Below, one piece after another: positions 27,377 through 36,039 of a stretch of DNA of 64,000 nucleotides. The translations under genes were made by a program, and so were the position numbers. This stretch comes from Clostridia bacterium (GTDB taxonomy: Bacteria; Bacillota; Clostridia; Christensenellales; Aristaeellaceae), in the NCBI GenBank assembly GCA_017524615.1, contig JAFXVJ010000042.1:62001-126000 (forward strand). The letters run 5' to 3'. A model generated the notes under the pieces. The model had not been told where the DNA came from. It saw only the letters and a list, made by a program, of their open reading frames with translations, and made no database searches. How positions within the stretch are numbered: position 1 is the stretch's first letter; the number at the start of each line of letters is the position of its first letter.

Positions 27377-28843
27377 ATGAAGCGCTTCTTGCTCATTTTG
27401 TGTGCGCTGACGCTCATCGGGGGCTGCGCACTGGCGGAGGATCGGCAAGACGAAGCCCACAAATACTATTACGTTGGCCCCGTTTCCGAGGGCTTCACCT
27501 GGGCCACCACCTGGGACGGCGAAGAGGATAAAGACATATTCGACGAAGGCATGGCCTACATCATCGACGTGTACGGCAACCGGCTCACCGACGAAACCTA
27601 TACCGTTTACAACCGGTATTTCAGCAATGGGCTGGTCACCGTGTACAAAGATGACAAGGCCGGGTGCATTGACACAGTGGGAAACGTGGTGATCCCCTTT
27701 GAGTTTTACGAGATTGAGGCGTTCAACTCTGCCGGGTATGCAATGGCAGCGTTGGGAGAAACCAGGGACACGGCCCTGTGGGGCATAATCGACCGGCAGG
27801 GTCAATGGGTGATCCCCTGTGAATGGGACAGCGTATCCATCCGTATTCCAAGCGAAGGCAGCGACAGGCTGGTCCTGGTGTGGAAGGACGGCAAGGCGGG
27901 TATCCTGAACATGGCAGGAGAAACCGTGCTCCCATGCGAATACTCCATGATGCAGGGGGACCATTTTTACGAAGGCCGCTTGCATATAAAGCGGGAAGGG
28001 GAAGGCTATGGCTATGTGAATGCGCTGGGCGAAATCGTTATTCCCTGCCAGTGGACCTACGCCGGCGATTTCAGCGAGGGGCTGGCCAGGGTGCTGGATG
28101 GAGAGAAAAGCGGCTACATTGATCGTGACGGCAACCTGGTGATCGGCCTGCCCGCGGACTGGCATGCCCGGGACGATTTCCACGATGGCCTGGCGCTGGT
28201 GCAAAACGAGCAGGGGCTGTACGGCTATATCGACCAAACCGGCGCTTTGGCGATCCCCTTTCAGTGGGAAAAGGCAGCAGCCTTCTCCGAGGGCGTGGCC
28301 CAGGTATGGCTTGATGGAAAATGCGGCTTTATCGATCGAACCGGCGCGTACATTTCTCCCTGCCAATGGGTAAATGCCGAGAAGTTTCTGGGCGGGCACG
28401 CCATCGTACAGGATGAAAACAGCCTGATGGGGATCATCGACCGGGAAGGCCGTTTGACCGTTCCCTGTGTCTATGCTTCACTTCAATATCTCAATTGCCA
28501 CGATGATTCCCAGAACCCGACCTACGAAATGAAGGACCGCATCCAGGGCGTGAACCTGTACGGACTGATCCGAGCCGACGGGGCAATCGTGTCGCCCTGT
28601 CAATGGTCGCTGATTTCTGGCGTTGTGAAAGACGGAATCGTGCAGGTATATCTGAGCTATGTCTCTGCCAGCACCTACGACGAATGGGATGGCCGGGAGC
28701 CTACCAGTGGCTTCATTGATCTGAACGGGAATGTGATCGTCCCCTGCGAGTATGATCGCGGCCATTACAGCGAAGGCTATTTCACCCTGATCAAGGACAG
28801 CCATCTGACCATCCTGGATCGGGCCGGAAATCTGGTATTCTGA
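27377..28843 (+). CDS. Secreted WG-repeat protein
   Basis: This 488-residue exported protein has a signal sequence (MKRFLLILCALTLIGGCALA) that could be read as lipobox IGGC or as SPase I site ALA-ED. Eight or more WG/KWG-type beta repeats follow, each with a G-x-I/Y-D-R-x-G core and an 'IPC-W' element (GIIDRQGQWVIPCEW, GYIDRDGNLVI, GFIDRTGAYISPCQW). WG proteins probably form beta-propeller-like surface modules; function is unknown. ATG 27377 has AAGGAGG 9 nt upstream. Confidence 0.9.
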   Translation: MKRFLLILCALTLIGGCALAEDRQDEAHKYYYVGPVSEGFTWATTWDGEEDKDIFDEGMAYIIDVYGNRLTDETYTVYNRYFSNGLVTVYKDDKAGCIDTVGNVVIPFEFYEIEAFNSAGYAMAALGETRDTALWGIIDRQGQWVIPCEWDSVSIRIPSEGSDRLVLVWKDGKAGILNMAGETVLPCEYSMMQGDHFYEGRLHIKREGEGYGYVNALGEIVIPCQWTYAGDFSEGLARVLDGEKSGYIDRDGNLVIGLPADWHARDDFHDGLALVQNEQGLYGYIDQTGALAIPFQWEKAAAFSEGVAQVWLDGKCGFIDRTGAYISPCQWVNAEKFLGGHAIVQDENSLMGIIDREGRLTVPCVYASLQYLNCHDDSQNPTYEMKDRIQGVNLYGLIRADGAIVSPCQWSLISGVVKDGIVQVYLSYVSASTYDEWDGREPTSGFIDLNGNVIVPCEYDRGHYSEGYFTLIKDSHLTILDRAGNLVF

Positions 28844-28846
28844 ACA

Positions 28847-28890
28847 AAAGCCGTTCTCCCGGGCAGCGCTTTCCGGGAGAACGGCTTTTT
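28847..28890. terminator. Bidirectional terminator between the WG gene and sigE
   Basis: AAAAGCCGTTCTCCCGG / CCGGGAGAACGGCTTTTT. The right arm reaches the sigE stop codon (28889-28891). Confidence 0.9.
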
Positions 28891-29599
28891 ACGACGACGC
28901 CTTCAGCATTTCCGTCTGCAGCCGGTTCAGAATCCGCTTTTCCAGGCGGGAAATGTAGGATTGGCTGATGCCCAGTTCGTCCGCCACCTCCTTCTGAGTC
29001 ATTTCCCTTTGGCCGCCCAGGCCGAAGCGCATGCGCATGATGCGCTGCTCCCGCGAAGGCAGCCGTCCCAGCGCCGCGGACAGGCTCTGCTTTTCCGCGT
29101 CCTCTTCCATGCCCCGGGACACCAGATCCCCTTCCGTGCCCAGCACGTCGGATAAAAGCAATTCGTTCCCGTCCCAATCGGTGCGCAGCGGCTCGTCCAG
29201 CGATACCTCGTATTTCAAACGGCTGGTGTGGCGCAGGTACATCAGCACCTCATTCTCAATGCAGCGGCTGGCATAGGTGGCCAGCTTGATTTTTTTCTCC
29301 GGATTAAAGGTGTTCACCGCTTTGATGAGGCCGATGGTGCCGATGGAAATCAAATCCTCAATGCCCACCTGGGTATTCTCAAACTTCCGGGCGATGAATA
29401 CCACCAGCCGCAGGTTCCTTTCGATCAGGATGGATCGGATGCGCCCGTCGTCCATCGGCAGCTTGGCAACCAGCCGCGCTTCCTCCTCCGCCGTCAGCGG
29501 CTGGGGCAGCGGATCGGCCCCGCCGATGTAATACACCTTTCCCGTTTTCAGCCTGGAAAAAAACAGCAGCATCCACTTCCGCATGTCAAAGGCTTGCAT
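28889..29599 (-). CDS. sigE: RNA polymerase sporulation sigma factor sigma-E (pro-form)
   Basis: This 236-residue sigma-70 family protein starts with a hydrophobic/basic pro-sequence ([20 protein letters not shown]) immediately before [15 protein letters not shown], as in pro-sigma-E. Region 2 follows ([36 protein letters not shown]), then a region 4 helix-turn-helix ([20 protein letters not shown]). Sigma-E is the early mother-cell factor, activated by SpoIIGA cleavage of the pro-sequence. ATG 29599 is chosen for its GGGGGAGGG SD. It overlaps spoIIGA by 14 nt. Confidence 0.96.
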   Translation of the reverse strand: MQAFDMRKWMLLFFSRLKTGKVYYIGGADPLPQPLTAEEEARLVAKLPMDDGRIRSILIERNLRLVVFIARKFENTQVGIEDLISIGTIGLIKAVNTFNPEKKIKLATYASRCIENEVLMYLRHTSRLKYEVSLDEPLRTDWDGNELLLSDVLGTEGDLVSRGMEEDAEKQSLSAALGRLPSREQRIMRMRFGLGGQREMTQKEVADELGISQSYISRLEKRILNRLQTEMLKASS

Positions 29600-30371
29600 G
29601 ATATCCCTCCCCCTTCTCTTCAAAAATCGCCGCAGGCAGCAACGCCCGCTTTTCCTGAAAAGCCGATACAGCCACCGCCGCGTCGATTCTCCATTGCCTT
29701 TTCCCCCGTGCCAGCAGCACCCCATCGGGCCGGAAGCACATCACCGCCCGGTTGCCCGCAGCGGTCTGCATCCGCAGGATGCGGAAGCCCCGGGGCAGGG
29801 TGCCCAGATCCTCCGGCCGCGTGCCCGGCGGCAGCAACGCCCCGATTTTTCCCGCAGGGACCACGATGACCGGAAGGCCCGTGAAACCGTCGGCCAGCAG
29901 ATTGCCGCTGTCCGGCATGGCAGGCAGCCGCACCGTTTTCCCACGATAGGACAGGATCAGCGCATACTGATGCATCCGGGGAAGGGCCGGCCTGCGGACG
30001 ATCAGGCACACGGTCAGCGCCATGCCGCCGCATAGCGCTAACGTTCCCGCTTCTTCCACGCCCCTGGACAGCAGGAAATCCGCACAGCCGCCCAGCAGCC
30101 ATCCGGCGGCGAACAACAGCGGCGTCACGCGCAGACACCGGGGGCCAAATGCCACCCCCGCCATCAGCAGCGCCGCGCCCAGCAGCGCCGGGATCCCCCG
30201 TGCCCAGCCGGGGCCGCTCCAGGCCAGTGCGGCATATCCCGCTCCCAACGCAGATGCAAGGATCGTTCGGCCCATGCGCAGCCGCCCCCGGCTCAGGCAC
30301 GCCGCCAGGCAGAGAGACAGCAGATTCATCCATCCGTTGATGAACAGGAATTTTTCGCCGTATACCTGCAT
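29586..30371 (-). CDS. spoIIGA: Sporulation sigma-E processing peptidase SpoIIGA
   Basis: This 261-residue protein has about five N-terminal membrane helices (starting [20 protein letters not shown]) and a C-terminal cytoplasmic aspartic-protease domain with the active-site motif [20 protein letters not shown], catalytic Asp near residue 154. SpoIIGA dimers in the septal membrane cleave pro-sigma-E when forespore SpoIIR signals. ATG 30371 is picked over the longer frame because GGAGG lies 8 nt upstream and the family N-terminus begins there. The overlap with sigE is the canonical spoIIG operon. Confidence 0.93.
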   Translation of the reverse strand: MQVYGEKFLFINGWMNLLSLCLAACLSRGRLRMGRTILASALGAGYAALAWSGPGWARGIPALLGAALLMAGVAFGPRCLRVTPLLFAAGWLLGGCADFLLSRGVEEAGTLALCGGMALTVCLIVRRPALPRMHQYALILSYRGKTVRLPAMPDSGNLLADGFTGLPVIVVPAGKIGALLPPGTRPEDLGTLPRGFRILRMQTAAGNRAVMCFRPDGVLLARGKRQWRIDAAVAVSAFQEKRALLPAAIFEEKGEGYHASL

Positions 30372-30390
30372 CTTTCCGTCCTCCATGCCC

Positions 30391-30424
30391 AGTATAAACG
30401 CCGGACAGCGGCGCCGGCGTCGAA
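30391..30424 (-). promoter_or_regulatory. Candidate Spo0A-type promoter of spoIIGA-sigE
   Basis: On the minus strand TATACT (30391-30396) is preceded after 22 bp by TTCGAC (30419-30424, TTCGACG resembles a Spo0A box). A 22-bp spacing with an overlapping 0A box is the known layout of B. subtilis spoIIG. The match is short, so confidence is modest. Confidence 0.35.
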
Positions 30425-30541
30425 ACGCCGCGCAAAAAATGCTGAATACGCAGCACAAAGGGCGAGGGTCCATCACCCCCGCCCATGCTTGTCAGGTTTC
30501 ATGCTGTCCCGCCGTGCCCCCGGCAAGAGGGCACGGCATTA

Positions 30542-30982
30542 TACTATTCGCGTTCTAAAACACAATTCGCTAAGAGTGAGATAAGAAGAGGAGGAGGACG
30601 AGGCAGGGGCCTTCGCGGCCCCTGAACCCCGCGCCAGGGGATGATCCCCTGGACCCACTCCTCGCGAAGCTGCTTGATCGATAGAGCCAAGGAATCGTCG
30701 CGTGTTACGCTGGGATTGCGAACGTTTGGGACTTCTGGCCCAGAGAAAGCCGGGGAAATCCCAAGGGAAAAGCTCACTTTTCCCTGTGGATGATCCCCCG
30801 GCTTTCCCCGGATGCAAAGCATCCGGGTTGGCCGCTTTCAGCGGCCGGGCCAGAAGCTATACGATGACCACCGCCGTTATAGCGCCCTTTCTGGTTCTCT
30901 TTCGGGCTCCGAAAGAGAACGCCCCGTCGTCCCTTTGCTCTTTTTCATCCTTGCCAATTTGGATCTTAAAAGAAGAATAGTA
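30542..30982 (+). mobile_element. Non-autonomous inverted-repeat element, family A copy 1
   Basis: The 441-bp element starts TACTATTCGCGTTCT and ends AGAAGAATAGTA. The TIR is perfect for 8 bp and imperfect for about 29. It is flanked by TTA on both sides (30539-30541 and 30983-30985). It is closely similar along its length to 56799-57235. Inside are many hairpins, including CCAGGGGAT / ATCCCCTGG, CCGGATGC / GCATCCGG, GGCCGCT / AGCGGCC and a 12-bp GTTCTCTTTCGG / CCGAAAGAGAAC. ORFs in it are short and unconserved. It ends 8 bp from the stop codon of the NUDIX gene. Confidence 0.82.
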
Positions 30983-30990
30983 TTATATGC

Positions 30991-31482
30991 TCAGTCCTTC
31001 TCGGAAAGCCATTCCTTCAGCGCGGTGTATTCCCGCAGATAAATGCCGCGCTTTTCCTCGTTGTCCTCGGCATATTCCGCATGACGGGAAAAAATCCCCA
31101 ATGCCTGCGGCACCGTCACCCATGTCGGCGTCAGCCCCCTTCGCTTTTCCGCGTCCGTCAGGCTTTGTTCGCCCAGCGCAATGGGGCGGCACAGGAAAAA
31201 GTGGGTGATATAGCGGTACTCCTCATAGTATTCATGCAGCGTCACCACCTGCTGCAGGGGCTGAACGGTCCAGCCCGTTTCCTCGCGCAGCTCCCGGACG
31301 CAGCACGCTTCCTTCGTTTCCCCGTCCTCCAGCCCGCCGCCCGGGATCATCCAGATGTCGGTATTCCTCTCCCACGAGAGCAGGATACGGTTTTGGCCGT
31401 CGATCACGATGCCCCGGCTGCCTTCGCGTGTTTTGGTATAGGCATCGAAACGATTGTCACCCAAAATATCGATGGTGCGCAT
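30991..31482 (-). CDS. NUDIX hydrolase
   Basis: This 163-residue protein carries a full Nudix box (GGLEDGETKEACCVRELREE followed by TGW, near residues 49-71), preceded by WMIPGG. The family hydrolyses nucleoside diphosphates linked to another moiety; the substrate here is unknown. It is the last gene of the ABC exporter operon (3 nt after the second ABC gene), so it may share the drug-inducible control proposed for that operon. A mobile element sits directly after its stop. Confidence 0.92.
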   Translation of the reverse strand: MRTIDILGDNRFDAYTKTREGSRGIVIDGQNRILLSWERNTDIWMIPGGGLEDGETKEACCVRELREETGWTVQPLQQVVTLHEYYEEYRYITHFFLCRPIALGEQSLTDAEKRRGLTPTWVTVPQALGIFSRHAEYAEDNEEKRGIYLREYTALKEWLSEKD

Positions 31483-31485
31483 TTC

Positions 31486-33333
31486 TTACTCCGCCTTTCC
31501 CAGGATTTCCATGGCCATATCTTCCTGGAATTGATTGGTATACAGATTGTAGTACGCGCCTTTCTTCCGCAGCAGTTCCTGATGCGTGCCCATTTCCTTG
31601 ATCTTTCCGTCGTCGATGACCAGGATGCGGTCCGCCGTGCGGATGGTGGACAGGCGGTGAGCAATGATGAAGGAGGTGCGCCCGGAAAGCACCTTTTGAA
31701 TGGCATGCTGGATCATCTGCTCGGTCTGGGTATCCACGGAGGATGTGGCCTCATCCAGCACGAAAATCCGGGGATCGGCCAGGATGGCCCGGGCGAAGGA
31801 AATCAGCTGCTTTTCCCCGGTGGACAGGCGGCTGCCGCCCTCGCCCACGTCGGTATCGTAGCCCTTTTCCATTTTCAGGATGAAGGATTCAGCGTTCACC
31901 ATCCGGGCTGCATTTTCGATTTCCTCATCGGAAGCGTCCAGACGGGCGTAGCGGATGTTGTCCCGGATAGTGCCGGAAAACAGCCGCGGTTCCTGGAGCA
32001 CGTAGCCCAGGCTGCTTTGCAGCCACAGCTGGCTGCGCTCTTTGTAATTGACACCGTCGATTTTGATTTCCCCGGCGGTGGGCTCGTAGAAGCGGCAGAC
32101 CAGGTTGACCACCGTGGATTTGCCTGCGCCGGTTGGGCCCACCAGCGCCACCGTTTCCCCTGCCCTGACATGCAGGTTGAAATCGGTCAGCACCTTTTCG
32201 CCTTCTTTATACTGGAAATCCACATGGCAGAATTCCACATCCCCGCGAATGGCTGGCCAGTTTTCCTTCTTCGGGCTGAAGCTGTTGCCGAATACCGCCT
32301 CCACCTCCGGGGTATCCACAATATCCGGCTCCGTCTCCAGCAGTGTCAGCACCCGCTCCGCCGCCGCCTGGGCGCTCTGCATCTCGGCAAACACGTTGGC
32401 GATGTTGCGGATGGGCTCAAAAAACTGCATGGTGTAATTGACGAACAGCTGGAACACGCCCAGGGTCATGCCTCCCGGCAAGCCCACCTGCTGGCCGCCC
32501 TTCCACAGGGCCCAGGCGGTGGCCAGGGAACCAAGGGACACCACAATGGGCAGGTACATGGCGGACAGGGACGCCGCACGGACGGAGGATTTTTTCATAT
32601 CCCGGGTGAGGACGGTGAATTCCTCCATGTTCTTGTCCTCCAGCACCAGGGTCTTGGTGGTTTTGGCGCCCATGATCCCTTCGTTGAAGGCGCCGGTGAT
32701 TTTGCTGTTGGTTTTGCGCACCGCGCGGTAGGATTTCAGGATCCTCTGTTGGAACCACCAGGAAATCAGCGCCAGGGGCGGCACCACCAGCAGCACCATC
32801 AGCGTCAGCCTGACATTGTTCAGGAACATGGCCACGCTGGCCGCCACGATCATCACCGCGCCCCAGGCCAGATCCAGCAGGCTCCAGCCGATGGTTTCCG
32901 ACAGGCGCTGGGTGTCGCTGGTCATGCGGCTCATCAGATATCCCACCGGCATCCGATCGTAGTAGGAAAAGGGCAGCTCCTGCAATTTGCGGAAGGCCTG
33001 TTTCCGGATGGTGTAGCAGGCGCCCACCTCCACCTTGCCGCCCAAATACAGGAAGTAGAAGATGGCCGCCACCTGAATGGCCAGCAGCGCCACATAGATC
33101 ACGATAAACAGCGGCAGATTGCCTGTTTCGGCGGCGTGGGTCTCCGTTGGAATGAAATGGTCGATGGCATAACTGGTCATCAGGGGAAACAGCACGTCGC
33201 ACCCCGCCGTAACGCCCATCACCACGATGAGCTTAAATAAATCCTTATGATATTCTTTGGCGTACCGCAGGATCTTTTTCCACAGCGACCAGGAAAATCT
33301 CTGGGTATAATCCCGCTCCTCAAACTGTTGCAT
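31486..33333 (-). CDS. ABC exporter half-transporter, BmrD-like (catalytic Walker B)
   Basis: This 615-residue protein has an N-terminal six-helix exporter domain (residues ~25-310) and a C-terminal nucleotide-binding domain: Walker A GPTGAGKST, Q-loop YVLQEPRLFSG, signature LSTGEKQLISFARAI, Walker B IFVLDEATSSVD with the catalytic Glu, and H-loop IIAHRLST. The signature deviates from LSGGQ, while the partner gene has LSGGQ but a degenerate Walker B. That is the asymmetric pattern of heterodimeric exporters such as BmrC/BmrD. ATG 33333 overlaps the partner gene by 14 nt. Confidence 0.9.
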   Translation of the reverse strand: MQQFEERDYTQRFSWSLWKKILRYAKEYHKDLFKLIVVMGVTAGCDVLFPLMTSYAIDHFIPTETHAAETGNLPLFIVIYVALLAIQVAAIFYFLYLGGKVEVGACYTIRKQAFRKLQELPFSYYDRMPVGYLMSRMTSDTQRLSETIGWSLLDLAWGAVMIVAASVAMFLNNVRLTLMVLLVVPPLALISWWFQQRILKSYRAVRKTNSKITGAFNEGIMGAKTTKTLVLEDKNMEEFTVLTRDMKKSSVRAASLSAMYLPIVVSLGSLATAWALWKGGQQVGLPGGMTLGVFQLFVNYTMQFFEPIRNIANVFAEMQSAQAAAERVLTLLETEPDIVDTPEVEAVFGNSFSPKKENWPAIRGDVEFCHVDFQYKEGEKVLTDFNLHVRAGETVALVGPTGAGKSTVVNLVCRFYEPTAGEIKIDGVNYKERSQLWLQSSLGYVLQEPRLFSGTIRDNIRYARLDASDEEIENAARMVNAESFILKMEKGYDTDVGEGGSRLSTGEKQLISFARAILADPRIFVLDEATSSVDTQTEQMIQHAIQKVLSGRTSFIIAHRLSTIRTADRILVIDDGKIKEMGTHQELLRKKGAYYNLYTNQFQEDMAMEILGKAE

Positions 33334-35143
33334 AGCCCGTATTCTCCTCTTTGAATTCTTCCTCCAGCGCGGTCTGGATATTGAAGATTTTGCTGTAGAG
33401 GCCACCGGAATGGATCAATTGCTGATGCGTGCCCTGCTCGGTGACCCGGCCGTCCTCCACGACCAGGATCAGGTCAGCCTGGCTGAGGGTCACGATCCGA
33501 TGGCTGATGATGATCGTGGTGGTGTTCCGGCTGTGCTTTTTCAGGGCGCTCCGGATGGCGGCGTCGGTTTCTGTGTCCACAGCGGACAGGGAATCATCGA
33601 AAATCAGGATGTCGTTTTCCTTCATCAGGGTGCGGGCAATGGCCACGCGCTGCTTCTGTCCGCCGGACAGGGTGACGCCTCTTTCGCCCACCAGCGTGTC
33701 ATAGCCCTTGTCGCTGTCCAGGATGAATTCCTTGGCGGCGGCGTCGGTCACCGCCCGGTCGATTTCCTCCTCCGATGCGTCCCGATGGGCAATGGCCACG
33801 TTTTCCCGGAGCGTTTTGGAATACAGGAAGGGCTCCTGCAGCACCAGGCCCACCCGGGACCGAAGGTACTGCCGGTCGATTTGGCTGATCGGTATGCCGC
33901 CGATGCGGATCTCTCCCTGCCTGACCTCGAACAGCCGCTGAATCAAATGCACCATGCTGGATTTTCCGCTGCCGGTGGCGCCCAGGATGGCCACTGTTTT
34001 CCCGGCGGGGATCACAAAGCTCATATCCCGCAGCACATCCCGGTTTTCCTCGTAGCCAAAGGTGACATGGTCAAACACGATATCGCCCTTCAGCGACGGC
34101 CGCAAGGCATTCGGCTCCTCCGGCTCCTCCTTTTCCCGCAGGATCTCATCAATGCGCTCCAGCGCCACGCTGCTCTTGCCCGCGTCGCTGAGGATGCGGC
34201 CCAACTGACGGATGGGGAACAGCAGCTTCCAGATGTAGGAGGTGAAAATGATCATGGTGCCCACCGTTATATCCCCCCGCACGGCAAAATATACGCAGGC
34301 GAGGAGGGTGATCATGGACTGGGTCATGCTCATCATGTCGCTGGTGGCCCAATAAACGGCCAGCAGGTTGCACAGCTTGAAGGTCTTTTTCCGATAATCG
34401 GCGTTGACCTCCTCAAACTTTTCCACTTCATATTCCTGCTGCCCGAAGGCGCGCACCACCCGCACGCCGGTCAGGTTTTCCTGTAAAACGGCGCTCATCT
34501 TACCCTCCGCCTCGTCGGACAGGCGGAAATTCTTGATGACCCATTTGAAAAAGAGATAGGCAAATGCGAACAGCCCAGGGATCATGATCATGCTGATCCA
34601 GGTGATCCGGGCGTTTTCCCGGAACAGATACACCAGCGCGAACGCGATCATCATCAGCGCGTTCACCACCTGCATCAATTGCATGGACAGAAACCGCCGC
34701 ACCGTTTCCACATCGCTGGTGCACCGCTGCACCAGGTCGCCCGTTTCGGCTTTCACGTGATAGGCAAAGGGCAGATGCTGAATGTGGTTATACAGCCTTT
34801 CTCTGAGCGTGAGCGCCACATTTTCACCGGCCACCGACAGGGCGCGGCTTTTCATAAAGGAAAACAGGCCGCTGATGATATTCAGCCCCACCAGGGCCAG
34901 GCCCACGATCCACAGATTCTGCTTCATGAATGCGGGGCCGCCCCAGCCGTCCACCCAGGCGTTGATAAAGCCCGGCATACGGCTGGGCTTGCCCTGCAGA
35001 TAATAATCCAGCGTTTCCGCAAGCAGGATGGGCGTGATGAATTCAATGATCACCGCCATCACCGTGCCCAGCAGTCCGGCCAAAAAATGTCCGATATTAT
35101 TCCCGATCAAGCTGCCCATCAGGCGTGTGCTGCGCTTGTGCAT
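33320..35143 (-). CDS. ABC exporter half-transporter, BmrC-like (degenerate Walker B)
   Basis: This 607-residue half-transporter is the first structural gene of the operon. Its membrane domain contains HLPFAYHVKAETGDLVQRCT, typical of multidrug exporters. The NBD has Walker A GATGSGKSS, Q-loop LVLQEPFLYS, canonical LSGGQKQRVAIARTL, and Walker B ILIFDDSLSAVD with Asp in place of the catalytic Glu. So one of the two ATP sites in the predicted heterodimer should be inactive. It is preceded by a ~215-nt leader with a small ORF and a terminator. The start is ATG 35143; a TTG at 35158 is in frame. Confidence 0.9.
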   Translation of the reverse strand: MHKRSTRLMGSLIGNNIGHFLAGLLGTVMAVIIEFITPILLAETLDYYLQGKPSRMPGFINAWVDGWGGPAFMKQNLWIVGLALVGLNIISGLFSFMKSRALSVAGENVALTLRERLYNHIQHLPFAYHVKAETGDLVQRCTSDVETVRRFLSMQLMQVVNALMMIAFALVYLFRENARITWISMIMIPGLFAFAYLFFKWVIKNFRLSDEAEGKMSAVLQENLTGVRVVRAFGQQEYEVEKFEEVNADYRKKTFKLCNLLAVYWATSDMMSMTQSMITLLACVYFAVRGDITVGTMIIFTSYIWKLLFPIRQLGRILSDAGKSSVALERIDEILREKEEPEEPNALRPSLKGDIVFDHVTFGYEENRDVLRDMSFVIPAGKTVAILGATGSGKSSMVHLIQRLFEVRQGEIRIGGIPISQIDRQYLRSRVGLVLQEPFLYSKTLRENVAIAHRDASEEEIDRAVTDAAAKEFILDSDKGYDTLVGERGVTLSGGQKQRVAIARTLMKENDILIFDDSLSAVDTETDAAIRSALKKHSRNTTTIIISHRIVTLSQADLILVVEDGRVTEQGTHQQLIHSGGLYSKIFNIQTALEEEFKEENTGYATV

Positions 35144-35171
35144 GGTGAATACCCCCAATAAATCAGTATAG

Positions 35172-35203
35172 AAAAAGCCATCGGCGCTTTTGCTGCCGAT
35201 GGC
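35172..35203 (-). terminator. Leader terminator (attenuator) of the ABC exporter operon
   Basis: On the minus strand GCCATCGGCAGC / GCGCCGATGGC is followed by TTTTTC, lying 29 nt upstream of the first ABC gene and inside its transcript. The 5' arm segment TCGGCAG is complementary to CTGCCGA near the end of the leader ORF, giving a competing antiterminator. Confidence 0.8.
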
Positions 35204-35235
35204 ACATATTCCGCACAGGCCGTTCTGAAAAACGG

Positions 35236-35328
35236 TTATGCGTCACTCGGCAGGCCGCAAAAAAGCGCAGAAATCCCCTTCCATGCAACAAAAACGATTT
35301 GACGAATGCAATTCACAGTGCTGTACAT
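35236..35328 (-). CDS. Putative 30-residue leader peptide of the ABC exporter operon
   Basis: The ORF reads MYSTVNCIRQIVFVAWKGIS then ALFCGLPSDA and ends in TAA. An AAAGGGGG purine-rich SD lies about 8 nt before the ATG. It begins about 30 nt after the predicted transcription start. Its final codons contain CTGCCGA, which can pair with the terminator's left arm 40 nt downstream. Position and size resemble the BmrB leader peptide that controls bmrCD in B. subtilis by ribosome-mediated attenuation; the sequence itself is not recognisably related. Confidence 0.55.
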   Translation of the reverse strand: MYSTVNCIRQIVFVAWKGISALFCGLPSDA

Positions 35329-35363
35329 TTCCGCGGCCCCCTTTCTTCTAAAATTTCCCTATC

Positions 35364-35392
35364 AGTATAACGGCACGGCATAGAAATGTCAA
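35364..35392 (-). promoter_or_regulatory. Promoter of the ABC exporter operon
   Basis: On the minus strand TTGACA (35387-35392), 17-bp spacer, TATACT (35364-35369). A palindrome AACATTTT / AAAATGTT lies just upstream (35405-35433) and may be an operator. Confidence 0.85.
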
Positions 35393-35444
35393 CCCCATTT
35401 CGCGAACATTTTCCATTTTCTCGGCAAAATGTTCTGTATATTCG

Positions 35445-35477
35445 ATTATCAAAAAATTTTTATTGTTTTTCGATAAT
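35445..35477. promoter_or_regulatory. Operator-like inverted repeat upstream of the DUF2975/XRE cassette
   Basis: ATTATC-AAAAA ... TTTTTC-GATAAT forms an imperfect 11-12 bp inverted repeat just before the promoter at 35484. A small XRE repressor encoded in the same operon is the obvious candidate ligand. Confidence 0.35.
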
Positions 35478-35483
35478 TATATA

Positions 35484-35512
35484 TTGATTTTTGGAAACTC
35501 GCATGGTATTAT
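35484..35512 (+). promoter_or_regulatory. Promoter for the DUF2975/XRE cassette
   Basis: TTGATT (35484-35489), 17-bp spacer, TATTAT (35507-35512), 22 bp before the start codon. Confidence 0.6.
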
Positions 35513-35534
35513 ATCCATGAAAGGAGTGGTCGGC

Positions 35535-36026
35535 ATGAATCAAAAACGCATTTCTCATCTGCTGATTGCCGCTGGCGCGCTGGCCGCCGCGGGGATCCTG
35601 GCCCTGGCCCTGCTCTACGCGCCGGCGCTGGCCTCGGCCTGTCTGGAGGCGTTTAAAGAAACGCCGAACATCCAGGGGCTGTACCGGTTCGGCCTGGCGG
35701 GCGTATGGACCGAATCGCTGATTTTCCTGCTGGCGCTGGCGGAATACATGCTGATTTCCGTCCGCATCGGCAGGAACCGTTCTTTCTGCCCTGAAAACGT
35801 GCGCGGCCTGCGCCGGATCGCCCTGTATCTGAGCGTGGACGGCGTTTTGTGGCTCCTGGCCATCATCGCCCCCAGCTTCATCTTCCACATCCTCATCGGC
35901 CCGATCTGGGTGCTGTTCCTGCTGATTTCCATGGGCACTTTCGCCCTGGCGCTGCTGGCCTGGTGTCTGGGCGGCCTGCTTTCCCGCGCCGTGGAGATCC
36001 AGCGGGAAAACGACCTGACGGTGTAA
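35535..36026 (+). CDS. DUF2975 family membrane protein
   Basis: This 163-residue protein has four hydrophobic helices (LLIAAGALAAAGILALALLY; ESLIFLLALAEYMLISV; LSVDGVLWLLAIIAPSFIF; VLFLLISMGTFALALLAWCL). It matches the DUF2975 layout of B. subtilis YoaS. The downstream 71-residue XRE protein corresponds to YozG, the usual partner. ATG 35535 has AAGGAG 8 nt upstream. Function is unknown; the pair resembles a membrane sensor with its regulator. Confidence 0.82.
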   Translation: MNQKRISHLLIAAGALAAAGILALALLYAPALASACLEAFKETPNIQGLYRFGLAGVWTESLIFLLALAEYMLISVRIGRNRSFCPENVRGLRRIALYLSVDGVLWLLAIIAPSFIFHILIGPIWVLFLLISMGTFALALLAWCLGGLLSRAVEIQRENDLTV

Positions 36027-36039
36027 GGAGGGGAACGGC

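Noticed and set aside
30541-30990. Short open frames inside the family A elements as genes
   Set aside because: Frames are not maintained between the two copies, start without SD, and cross the hairpins.
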